Source: Verrucomicrobiales bacterium
Lineage (GTDB): Bacteria > Verrucomicrobiota > Verrucomicrobiia > Limisphaerales > UBA9464
DNA length: 44,996 bases
Direction: 5' to 3'
NCBI GenBank assembly: GCA_016793645.1
Contig: JAEUHD010000264.1
Location: 1-44,996 of the forward strand
Shown here: one piece after another, positions 24,236 through 34,895 of the stretch
Layout: every line of letters starts with the position of its first letter
How positions within the stretch are numbered: position 1 is the first letter of the stretch
Made by a program: the position numbers and the translations under genes
Notes under the pieces: generated by a model
Databases searched by the model: none
The model's input: only the letters and a program-made list of their open reading frames with translations
Told to the model about the DNA's origin: nothing

Positions 24236-26127
24236 CTCCCACGACTCCCGAAGATTCGACGCCACACGGTTCACGCCCCCCCAAGAAGGGCGAACCCTGG
24301 CCGAAGCGGTTCACGTTCACACCCGACGGGACCATGAGCTTCGTCAAGCAGGGGGACGATTCCCGTCGCCGTCCCGGACCCCGGCGTCCGTACCCGAACC
24401 GGGACGCCGGGGACGACCGCCGTTCGTGGGGTCCCCCCCGGCCTTATGGCGACGGCCCGTATCGGGGCGGACCTCGTGGGCCGCGTCCCGGAGCCCCGGG
24501 CGGACCGGGACGTCCCGGTTCGTGGAATTCCGGATCCCGCAACGATCCCCGCGCCCGTCGCCCATTCGAGGGTCCGGGACGCCCCTTTTCTCCCGGCGGG
24601 CCCGGTGGCCCTCGCGGACCGCGGGACTGGCGCGAGGATCGAAATGCACCGGCCGAGCGGCCGAACATTCGAACGTCCTATGGGCGTTCCGGCCCCCCGG
24701 ACGGACCCCGCCGTGACGGCCGTGGTCCGCGCCGTGACGATCGCAACGACAACGCCCGCGACTCCCGGAGCGGACCGCCGGCCCGGGATTGGAAACGCCC
24801 CGGCCGGCCCTCCACCGTGATCGACCGAACCTCGGCACGCCCGGCACCCTGGGCGGGCGGAACCGGCGAGGGGGAGCGCAGGCCGGGACGCCTGCCGCGT
24901 CCGCAAGCCGGTCTCGAATCCCGCACGGCATCCCCGGAGCGCGCTCCGGAGGTGCCGGCCGGACGTGAGCAACTCGCCGTGCGCATTCTGGCCAAGGCAA
25001 CCGCCACCATTCCTGCCGACCTGCTCCTGCGCCAGACGCTCTCGCGCAGAAAGCTGCTCAGCAGGACGGACGGCGCGTGGATCAGTCGCGCCGTGTTCAG
25101 CACCTTTCGCTGGCAGGGATGGCTCGACGCCACGACCTCCGCGGAGGATCGGCTCCAGAAGGCGTTGAGTCTTGCGGACGACTACGCCATCTCCACGTCC
25201 TCCATTTCGGACGACGAACTCCGCGCAAAGGCGATTCCCGGATGGACCGCCGAAGCGCTCGACGTATCCCCAGCCTGGCTGCGGTCCCTCCAGGCGGAGC
25301 CGGCGCTTTGGTTGCGGACCCGTCCGGGAATGCGGGACAATGTCTCCACGCAACTGGGGTTCTGCGAAGCCCCGGCATCCGCGGCATTTCGCGACGCCCT
25401 TCGCTACGACGGACAGGAGGACCTGTACCGAAACGAACTGTTCCAGGCAGGCGCCTTCGAGATTCAGGACATCGCCTCCCAGGCAGTGGGAATTCTCTGT
25501 GATCCGAAGCCGGGGGAAACCTGGTGGGACGCCTGCGCCGGCGAGGGTGGGAAGACCCTGCACCTCTCCGGGCTCATGGAGGGAAAGGGTCTGATTTGGG
25601 CCAGTGACAAGGCGGAATGGCGACTCGACCGCCTCAAGCAACGGGCCGGGCGTGCCGGTTGTTTCAACTACCGGGGCGTCCTGTGGAACGGAGGCCCACG
25701 GCCACCCACCAGGACCCGGTTTGATGGCGTGCTCGTGGACGCCCCCTGCTCGGGCGTGGGAACGTGGGGCCGGAATCCCCACGCGCGCTGGACCACGACC
25801 CCCAGGGACGTTGAGGAACTCGCCGTCCTCCAGCGCGACCTCCTGTCGCACGCGGCGGCCTCGGTGAAACCGGGCGGAAAGCTGGTGTATGCCGTGTGCA
25901 CGCTCACCCGCGCGGAGACCTCCGGCGTCACGGACGCCTTCACCGCCGCCCACCCGGAGTTCGAACCGGTACTCCTGTCCAATCCCTTCGCCCCGAACCC
26001 ATCACCCTCCCCGTCGCAATTCCTCTGGCCTCAGGACACCGGAGGCAATGGAATGTTTGTGGCCGCGTGGCGCCGGCGCGCCGATCCCGCCTCGACCCCT
26101 TCGAACGTTTCGACGACGGAGGAGTAG
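24232..26127 (+). CDS. RsmB/NOP-family RNA m5C methyltransferase with Arg/Gly/Pro-rich N-terminal extension
   Basis: A 631-residue protein. The C-terminal 370 residues form an RsmB/NOP2-type SAM-dependent methyltransferase: motif I DACAGEGGKT (from Asp433), motif IV DAPCSGVGTW with Cys506, and motif VI VYAVCTLTRAE with Cys556, the two cysteines used for catalysis and release. A helical region (about 240-330) resembles the NusB-like part of RsmB. Before it, residues about 40-235 are low-complexity, rich in Arg, Gly, Pro and Asp with many RG, GPR and RRD steps, absent from normal RsmB (about 430 residues). Such tails bind RNA in other proteins. The product is probably 5-methylcytosine in rRNA; the site is unknown. 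The open frame, in-phase with the family part, supports a real extension. Confidence 0.88.
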   Translation: MTPTTPEDSTPHGSRPPKKGEPWPKRFTFTPDGTMSFVKQGDDSRRRPGPRRPYPNRDAGDDRRSWGPPRPYGDGPYRGGPRGPRPGAPGGPGRPGSWNSGSRNDPRARRPFEGPGRPFSPGGPGGPRGPRDWREDRNAPAERPNIRTSYGRSGPPDGPRRDGRGPRRDDRNDNARDSRSGPPARDWKRPGRPSTVIDRTSARPAPWAGGTGEGERRPGRLPRPQAGLESRTASPERAPEVPAGREQLAVRILAKATATIPADLLLRQTLSRRKLLSRTDGAWISRAVFSTFRWQGWLDATTSAEDRLQKALSLADDYAISTSSISDDELRAKAIPGWTAEALDVSPAWLRSLQAEPALWLRTRPGMRDNVSTQLGFCEAPASAAFRDALRYDGQEDLYRNELFQAGAFEIQDIASQAVGILCDPKPGETWWDACAGEGGKTLHLSGLMEGKGLIWASDKAEWRLDRLKQRAGRAGCFNYRGVLWNGGPRPPTRTRFDGVLVDAPCSGVGTWGRNPHARWTTTPRDVEELAVLQRDLLSHAAASVKPGGKLVYAVCTLTRAETSGVTDAFTAAHPEFEPVLLSNPFAPNPSPSPSQFLWPQDTGGNGMFVAAWRRRADPASTPSNVSTTEE

Positions 26128-26167
26128 GACCGCCCGGTCCCGGGGGAAGTGTCCCCATCCGTTTCCC

Positions 26168-27196
26168 TCAGGCGGCGCCGAGTTCCCATCCGGGCATCGG
26201 CTCACTGTCCAGCGGGGTGGGGGCGACGCCCAGCATCTGCTGGCGTTCCGCCAGGATTCCCACCATCGCCGCGTTGTCGGTGCACAGGGACGGCAGCGCG
26301 ATTCGAAGGGCGATTCCCGCCCGGTCACAGCGCGCCTGCAGCTCCCGCCGGAGTCCGGAGTTGCAACTGACGCCACCGCTGGCGGTCACGCACGTCACCC
26401 TCGACTGCTTTGCGGCGCGAACGGTTTTCGAGGCGAGAACGTCCACAATCGCCGACTGGATTCCCGCACAAAGATCCCGAAGCGCGCGCGGGTCGTCCGC
26501 CAGCCCGGGATGGCGGTCGAGAAAGTACCGCACGCTGGTCTTCAACCCGCTGAAGCTGAAATCGTGATTGGCCTCGTTGAGCAGCGGGCGGGGGAAGGAG
26601 AATACCGCGGGATCCCCCTCGGACGCCAATCGATCCACCCATGGGCCGCCCGGGTAGGGAAGCCCCAGCAGCTTGGCGGTCTTGTCAAAACACTCTCCCG
26701 CCGCGTCGTCGAGAGTTCCGCCCAGGATCCGGTGCCGCAGCTCACCCTCGACCGAAACGAGCATCGTATGCCCGCCGCTGACGATCAGGGAGACATTGGG
26801 CCGGAATGCATTCCAATCCGCCACAGGCGGGTGCCCGGCAATCCACGGGGAGTACAGGTGCGCCTCGTGGTGATGAACGCCGAACAGAGGGATTCCGAGC
26901 CGGAACGACAGCGCCTGCGCCGCGGTGAACCCGGCGCGCAGCGCAGCCGGAAGTCCTGGTCCGCGCGTCGCCGCCACGACCGAAACCTCCGCCATCGAGG
27001 CTCCCGCCTCGGATACCGCCTGGCGGGCGACCGGAATCAACTGGCGAAGGTGTTCCCGGGTCGCCAGTTCGGGAACGACGCCGCCATACTCGGCATGCAG
27101 CCGGACCTGGGACGCAACCACGCTCGACAGCACCCGTCCGTCCCGGACGACGGCCACGCTGGTCTCGTCACACGAGGTTTCGATCGCCAACACCAT
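26168..27196 (-). CDS. tsaD: tRNA threonylcarbamoyladenosine synthase subunit TsaD
   Basis: A 342-residue ASKHA-fold protein starting MVLAIETSCDETS, the typical TsaD/Kae1 N-terminus. The metal-binding pair is H109 and H113 (GVHHHEAHLYSPW). The ATP-site motifs VSGGHTML and FDKTAKLLGLPYPGGP are present. With TsaB, TsaC and TsaE it installs t6A37 in ANN-decoding tRNAs. Length is normal. It starts 11 bp after the ctpA stop on the same strand and is probably cotranscribed. No SD sequence precedes the ATG. A short GC hairpin (26127-26140) at the stop of the convergent methyltransferase gene is not a convincing terminator. Confidence 0.97.
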   Translation of the reverse strand: MVLAIETSCDETSVAVVRDGRVLSSVVASQVRLHAEYGGVVPELATREHLRQLIPVARQAVSEAGASMAEVSVVAATRGPGLPAALRAGFTAAQALSFRLGIPLFGVHHHEAHLYSPWIAGHPPVADWNAFRPNVSLIVSGGHTMLVSVEGELRHRILGGTLDDAAGECFDKTAKLLGLPYPGGPWVDRLASEGDPAVFSFPRPLLNEANHDFSFSGLKTSVRYFLDRHPGLADDPRALRDLCAGIQSAIVDVLASKTVRAAKQSRVTCVTASGGVSCNSGLRRELQARCDRAGIALRIALPSLCTDNAAMVGILAERQQMLGVAPTPLDSEPMPGWELGAA

Positions 27197-27207
27197 GGCG
27201 ACGCCGG

Positions 27208-28581
27208 TCAGTTCACCGCGGGTCGCGGAACCGTGCCCGCCTTTTCCGGCGCGGCGTCGGTTCCCTTGCGCCCGTAAAGTGAGATTCCCTTGAGCATGTC
27301 CCGGGCACGCTCCAACTGGCTGTCGCGATGCTCCTCCGCCAGGGTCCTCAGCCGCTGCTGACGATCCGGAGGAAAGGCCTTGAGCGCCAGTTCGAGATTG
27401 TCCCTGCCCCCCGGGAGCCGGGCCAACTGGATGGCAATCTCCTCATCCTCGGACAGCGGCACTTCGATATTGGGCGTGATGCCCTGCCCGTGGATGACCT
27501 TCTTGCTCGGCGTGTAGTACTTCGCCGTAGTCAACCGCAGCGCGGAACCGTCCGGCAACTCCATGACACTCTGGACGGACCCCTTGCCAAAACTCTGTTC
27601 CCCAACAATCACCGCCCGCTTCAAGTCCTGCAGGGCGCCGGATACAATCTCCGAGGCGCTGGCGCTTCCGCCATTGACGAGAATGGCCATGGGAAGTTTG
27701 TCGCCCGTGCGCTTGCGTCCCGACCCCGAAGCACGCCGCTCGACGTCATTGGCGGCATTGCGGCCCTTCGTGGAAACGATGGGTTTCCCTTCCTCCACAA
27801 ACTTCTCACAGACGGCCACCGCCTGTTCGAGCAGCCCGCCCGGATTCCCCCGAAGGTCGAGCACCAGGGCCTTCATCCCCTGCCGCTCCAGCTTCTGAAG
27901 GGCTTTCTCCAGTTCGTCCGCAGTCCTTTCGCCAAACTGGGTCAGGCGGACATACCCCACCTTCGAGTCATCCAGGGGAAATTCGCGCCGGTTGTTGATG
28001 TCCTTCGCCGTGTAAACCTGGATCTTCTCCCGCACGAGGGGAAACTCACGCGGCTCATCGTTGCCGGACCGGACCACGGTGATGGTGACCTTGGAACCGG
28101 GCTGGCCCCGCAGGATCTTCACGGCGTCCGCCACCGTCATTCCCTCGGTGGACTTCCCGTCAATCTTCACGATCCGGTCCCCGGCCATGATGCCCGCCTC
28201 AAAGGCCGGCGTGTCCTCCATCGGAGCCACCACCACCAACGCATCATCCCGCTGGGCCACCTGCATTCCCACCCCGCTGAACTGGCCCTCGGTATCCTCA
28301 CGCAATTCGTCGAAGGCCACGGGTTCCATGAACTCACTGTGGGGATCCAGCGTGTTCAGCATTCCCTTGAGGGCTCCATGAACGAGATCCTCGTAGGTCA
28401 GCTTGTCGCCATCCACATAGTCGCGCCGCACCCGTTCCAAAACGCGGGAGAAAAGCTCCAACTGCTCGTAGGCGTCATCGCCCTTGTCCTTGGCCGCGCT
28501 GGCCTGGAAGACCTGCGAGCCGATGAACACATAGCCGCCCAGGCAGGCAATGACCGCGGCGTAAAGCAGGCGTTTCTTCAT
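27208..28581 (-). CDS. Carboxyl-terminal processing serine protease (S41), CtpA/Prc type
   Basis: A 457-residue exported protease. A signal peptide or anchor (residues 5-30, LLYAAVIACLGGYVFIGSQ) precedes the N-terminal helical segment, the PDZ domain (about 98-175; GVGMQVAQRDDALVVVAPMEDTPAFEAGI) and the S41 core. The Ser-Lys dyad is S308 (NGGSASASEI, middle Ser by alignment with E. coli Prc) and K333 (SFGKGSVQ). These enzymes trim or degrade periplasmic proteins from a C-terminal tail recognised by the PDZ domain. The gene precedes tsaD. A well-formed promoter lies just upstream (28606-28634). Confidence 0.95.
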   Translation of the reverse strand: MKKRLLYAAVIACLGGYVFIGSQVFQASAAKDKGDDAYEQLELFSRVLERVRRDYVDGDKLTYEDLVHGALKGMLNTLDPHSEFMEPVAFDELREDTEGQFSGVGMQVAQRDDALVVVAPMEDTPAFEAGIMAGDRIVKIDGKSTEGMTVADAVKILRGQPGSKVTITVVRSGNDEPREFPLVREKIQVYTAKDINNRREFPLDDSKVGYVRLTQFGERTADELEKALQKLERQGMKALVLDLRGNPGGLLEQAVAVCEKFVEEGKPIVSTKGRNAANDVERRASGSGRKRTGDKLPMAILVNGGSASASEIVSGALQDLKRAVIVGEQSFGKGSVQSVMELPDGSALRLTTAKYYTPSKKVIHGQGITPNIEVPLSEDEEIAIQLARLPGGRDNLELALKAFPPDRQQRLRTLAEEHRDSQLERARDMLKGISLYGRKGTDAAPEKAGTVPRPAVN

Positions 28582-28605
28582 GAAGGCCGCATGGGCGGCA
28601 GGAGG

Positions 28606-28634
28606 AGACTACCGTTGGCGATCCCGGACTGCAA
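28606..28634 (-). promoter_or_regulatory. Promoter of the ctpA-tsaD unit
   Basis: Read on the minus strand: TTGCAG (28629-28634), a 17-bp spacer and TAGTCT (28606-28611). The transcript would begin near 28599, about 18 bases before the ATG at 28581. This is the best sigma70-like pair I found in the window. The leader has no SD. Confidence 0.55.
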
Positions 28635-28728
28635 CCGCCGGTCCCGACACCCGAATGTCCACGATCCGCAAAAGGGCAGCGGCGGCAGAAGGCAACCCGG
28701 AACGGGACGCCGTCCCTCACCCCCCCAT

Positions 28729-29508
28729 TCAACGGGTCGGCGAGAAGTCCGTGGGCTTGAGAAACAGCGACTTCACCCCGTCCTTCACGGTCAGGGAACC
28801 ACCCGCCTTCTGCTCGCTGGCAGCCCGTGCCGCAACCCAGGCCGGATCCTGCCGGAAGGCGTCGAACGAGGCCTTGGCCGCGGCCTCGGACTTGTGGGTG
28901 AGGAAATAGATCAGCGTGACGTCCGCCTCCGGCTGGTCCGGCATCTTGTGGAAGTAGGCGTAGTTGTGCATCCCGTGCTTCGCGAACAGGGCGAGCGTGT
29001 GGTCCCGGAACCGGGCGTCGAGATTGGGCAGCAATCCCGGGGGCGTGGTGTAGGTCCGCAACTCAAAGACGCCGCCGTGCGAGACATTTCCCGTCACGAT
29101 CGGCGGGGAATAGTCGGTGGGCACGAGGAACGGATTCTCCACCTTCACCACCAGGGGACCGTTGGCTTCGCTCGCCTTGTAGGCGGCCTTCCATTCGGGA
29201 TCCTCGCTGAACGCCTTCCAGGAGGCCTCACGGGCTTCACGACTCGGATACCGCAGGAGAAAATAGAGCCGCTGGTCATCGGGATTCACCGGAAGCCAGT
29301 AACCGATGCTCTCGATGCCATGCTTGCGGAACAGGGCCAGGGTGTGGTCGCGGAACCGGTTCATCAGCGCGTCCTGCTTTCCCGGGGCGATGGAATACGT
29401 GCGAAGTTCGTAGACGTGGGTGTCGGGTTTCACGGAGGAGGTGGCACACCCCGCGATCAGCGTCGCGGAAGCCGCCGTGGTCTGGAGGATAAAATCTCGA
29501 CGATTCAT
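28729..29508 (-). CDS. Tat-exported lipoprotein with two NIPSNAP domains
   Basis: A 259-residue protein. The N-terminus MNRRDFILQTTAASATLIAGC has the twin-arginine pattern and a lipobox (IAGC, Cys21), so it is probably exported folded through Tat and lipidated. Two NIPSNAP (dimeric alpha-beta barrel) repeats follow: the first begins HVYELRTYSIAPGKQDALMNRFRDHTLALFRKHG, the second begins FELRTYTTPPGLLPNLDARFRDHTLALFAKHG. They are clearly duplicated. NIPSNAP proteins are common in PVC genomes as exported proteins of unknown function. The ATG at 29508 is chosen because the signal sequence starts there. It lies 147 bp upstream of ctpA on the same strand, with a separate promoter for ctpA between them. 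Confidence 0.88.
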   Translation of the reverse strand: MNRRDFILQTTAASATLIAGCATSSVKPDTHVYELRTYSIAPGKQDALMNRFRDHTLALFRKHGIESIGYWLPVNPDDQRLYFLLRYPSREAREASWKAFSEDPEWKAAYKASEANGPLVVKVENPFLVPTDYSPPIVTGNVSHGGVFELRTYTTPPGLLPNLDARFRDHTLALFAKHGMHNYAYFHKMPDQPEADVTLIYFLTHKSEAAAKASFDAFRQDPAWVAARAASEQKAGGSLTVKDGVKSLFLKPTDFSPTR

Positions 29509-29769
29509 GGAGGAAGGACCGCATTGCGCGGCGGACCCCCTCGGGGAGTCAAACCAAAATGCTCCGGGGCTTGGACACCGGACCACGACCCCGATGACGG
29601 GACGGCCCCGCGAACCCAGGGTCCGGATCCGTCGCGGGCATTCGATGTTCGACGAAACCCGCGCGACTGCGGGATCATGAGGGAAGGTCCGATGGCCGGG
29701 TAACGGGTCCCGCGCCTCGACTCGAAACGGGATCGCCGGGTGGTCCCACCCCATTTCCACGGTTTTCGC

Positions 29770-29799
29770 TTGGTGCCCCGGGGGCCCGTCCGCTTTGCT
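29770..29799 (+). promoter_or_regulatory. Possible promoter of hisB
   Basis: TTGGTG (29770-29775), an 18-bp spacer and TTTGCT (29794-29799). The transcript would begin at or within a few bases of the ATG at 29806, giving an almost leaderless mRNA. The -10 box is a weak match. The rest of the 297-bp gap 29509-29805 holds nothing else I can identify. Confidence 0.3.
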
Positions 29800-29805
29800 C
29801 GCGGC

Positions 29806-30468
29806 ATGCGGAAGCGCACGGCGTCCATACGACGCACCACCTCGGAAACGGACATCACCCTCCGGCTCGTGGTGGACGGCCAGGGCCGGTCGGACATCCG
29901 GACGGGCCTGGGATTCTTCGATCACATGCTGACAGCCTTTGCGCGGCATTCGGTCTGCGACCTGAAGCTCCACTGCCGCGGAGATCTCCACATTGACGCC
30001 CATCATACGGTGGAGGACTGCGGACTCGCCCTGGGGCAGGCCTTCCTGAAGGCCTTGGGAGACAAAAAGGGCGTCCGCCGGTACGGCACAGGATTCGACC
30101 CCCACAAACCCGGGACCGGCGAAGCCTACGTCCCGATGGACGAGTGCCTGGCCCGGTGCGTCATCGACTTCAGCGGAAGGCCGTATTTGGTGTGGCGCGG
30201 ATTGGACGAACTGGCGCCCCGCAGGATCACCTTGGACGAAAAGCAGCAGGACCAGTCGTCGGCGTTCCGATTTGGCCTGGCCCGGGAATTCTTCCAGGCC
30301 TTCGCCAACGAGGCGAAGTGCAACCTCCATTTGGAACTCCTTTATGGCGGGGAACCCCATCACGTGGTGGAAAGCCTGTTCAAGTCCTTCGCCCGGGCGG
30401 TGGATTTCGCCTGCCAAAAGGACCCTCGAATCGCGGACCAGATCCCCAGCTCCAAGGGAAAACTGTGA
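29806..30468 (+). CDS. hisB: Imidazoleglycerol-phosphate dehydratase HisB
   Basis: A 220-residue single-function HisB (sixth step of histidine synthesis: imidazole glycerol phosphate to imidazole acetol phosphate, in the cytosol). The Mn-binding motifs are both present: DAHHTVED (residues 65-71) and EPHHVVESLFKSFARA near residue 175. LGFFDHMLTAFARHS is also conserved. It is about 20-25 residues longer than usual because of extra sequence after the first motif (KKGVRRYGTGFDPHKPGTGEAYVP) and in the middle (EKQQDQSSAFRFG). The ATG at 29806 matches the family start. No other his genes are adjacent, so the pathway is scattered in this genome. Confidence 0.93.
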   Translation: MRKRTASIRRTTSETDITLRLVVDGQGRSDIRTGLGFFDHMLTAFARHSVCDLKLHCRGDLHIDAHHTVEDCGLALGQAFLKALGDKKGVRRYGTGFDPHKPGTGEAYVPMDECLARCVIDFSGRPYLVWRGLDELAPRRITLDEKQQDQSSAFRFGLAREFFQAFANEAKCNLHLELLYGGEPHHVVESLFKSFARAVDFACQKDPRIADQIPSSKGKL

Positions 30469-30600
30469 GTTCCGCATCCACAACTATTTCCGGCCCAAAG
30501 CACTCGGAAAGGCACACACCCGGCCCCGCCGATCGTTCCACGGGAACTGATGGAACCGTGCAGGCGGGTGAATAAGCCCGGGTTCGAACCGTCCACTCCC

Positions 30601-31203
30601 ATGTCGTTGAAACGGGATTACGCGGCAGCCGCTGACGACGCGTTGGTGGGCTGGTCCCAGCAAGGCGACACGGAGGCGTTTGAGCAGCTCGTCTTCCGTC
30701 ACCGCGACAAGATCTACGCCCGGGCCATGTTGATGATGCGAAATGAGGAGGAGGCACTGGATCTGTCTCAGGAGGCCTGGGTGAAAGCCTGGCAGCGCCT
30801 GCACCAGTTCCAGGGGGATTCCTCATTCGCCACCTGGATGACCCGCATCGTCATCAACCTCTGCCTCGACCAGATCCGTCGTCAGAAAAAGACCCGGAGT
30901 GAGTCCATCGAGCAACTGGAGGAGGACGCCGGAGGGGTGGAGCGGCAGATGCCCGTGGAGGTGATCAACCCCACGGAAGGCCTGGAAAAGACCGAGTTGC
31001 GTCGCCGCATTGACGAGGCGATGTCGAAGCTGACCGAGGCCCACCGCGTGGTGCTGGTCATGCATGAATTTGAAGGACTGCAGTACAAGGAAATCGCCGA
31101 CCGGATCGGAATTTCCATCGGAACCGTCATGTCCCGCCTGTTCTACGCCCGACGGCGATTGGCAAGCCTCCTGCAGGGCCTGCGGCGGGAACGCACCGAA
31201 TAG
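30601..31203 (+). CDS. ECF sigma factor (RpoE-like)
   Basis: A 200-residue sigma factor with region 2 (residues about 25-95; EEALDLSQEAWVKAWQRLHQFQ and SFATWMTRIVINLCLDQIRRQKK) and region 4 (about 140-195; LTEAHRVVLVMHEFEGLQYKEIADRIGISIGTVMSRLFYARRRL). The ATG at 30601 fits the usual start. The anti-sigma gene follows 14 bp later, so the pair is one operon. Two GGAAC sequences (30543 and 30552), the core of many ECF -35 boxes, lie upstream; no matching -10 is clear, so autoregulation is only a possibility. Confidence 0.93.
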   Translation: MSLKRDYAAAADDALVGWSQQGDTEAFEQLVFRHRDKIYARAMLMMRNEEEALDLSQEAWVKAWQRLHQFQGDSSFATWMTRIVINLCLDQIRRQKKTRSESIEQLEEDAGGVERQMPVEVINPTEGLEKTELRRRIDEAMSKLTEAHRVVLVMHEFEGLQYKEIADRIGISIGTVMSRLFYARRRLASLLQGLRRERTE

Positions 31204-31217
31204 CCCCTTTTACCCCA

Positions 31218-31670
31218 ATGACCATGAAGACTGAGACCTGCCTGGAAATTCAGGCCTATGTGGATGGCGAGCTCGATCTTGCTCGCCGCGCCTCTGTCGA
31301 GACCCTGTGCTCCGAGGATCCGACCGCCCGCCGGCTCTTGGAGGACTTGGCGTCCTTCCGGGACTGCATCCAGGGACACGAGCCCGAGTTTTCCGTTCCG
31401 GAAACCCGGGAGTTCTACTGGAACCAAATTCAGCGCCAACTGAAGTCCACCCCCTCCCCATCGGCTCCCACTCTTTCCCCCTGGCTGGGATGGGTCCGCT
31501 GGCTGGTTCCCGTCGCCGGCCTGGCGGCCGTCGCCTTTCTCATCACCCTGCCCCGTTCCGAGGCTCCAGTCTCCCGGACCCTGGCGTCCATGACGCCGGC
31601 GTCGATGGAGGCATCCTCGGTGGTGTACCGCTCGGAAGCCGACGGCGTGACGGTCCATTGGATCAATTGA
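31218..31670 (+). CDS. Membrane anti-sigma factor
   Basis: A 150-residue protein with an N-terminal cytosolic helical domain (CLEIQAYVDGELDLARRASVETLC), the pattern of the anti-sigma domain, one membrane helix (about 96-113, WLVPVAGLAAVAFLITL) and a short periplasmic tail. The zinc-binding HxxxCxxC of classical ZAS proteins is missing: only isolated Cys8 and Cys31 flank the helix. It therefore probably holds its sigma factor without zinc, and release would need proteolysis or a conformational signal. The assignment rests on position directly after the sigma gene plus topology. Confidence 0.8.
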   Translation: MTMKTETCLEIQAYVDGELDLARRASVETLCSEDPTARRLLEDLASFRDCIQGHEPEFSVPETREFYWNQIQRQLKSTPSPSAPTLSPWLGWVRWLVPVAGLAAVAFLITLPRSEAPVSRTLASMTPASMEASSVVYRSEADGVTVHWIN

Positions 31671-31719
31671 TTGCGGTTTTCACCGACCCACGCCTTACTC
31701 CACGCCGTTCGAAGTCCTT

Positions 31720-34838
<3,119 letters not shown>

Positions 34839-34895
34839 CCGGTCCCTCCCGCACCCGTCCCCCGCACCGCCCCTCTCCCCCTTTCAGTTCCCGAC

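Noticed and set aside
26127..26140. Hairpin GGACC-GCCC-GGTCC at the stop of the RNA methyltransferase gene as a terminator
   Set aside because: The stem is only 5 bp and no T-tract follows.
30543..30556. Two GGAAC sequences before the ECF sigma gene as an autoregulated promoter
   Set aside because: GGAAC is the core of ECF -35 boxes, but no -10 at the right distance is visible; kept only as a remark in the gene entry.
30571..30600. GGTTCGAACC, resembling a tRNA T-loop
   Set aside because: The flanking bases do not make a five-base-pair T stem (CCGGG against CGTCC), and no anticodon or acceptor stem could be built around it.
34839..34895. C-rich gap between gyrB and gyrA as a terminator or riboswitch
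   Set aside because: It is single-stranded-looking, C-rich and without a stem; the two subunits are likely on one message, so this is probably a leader without SD.
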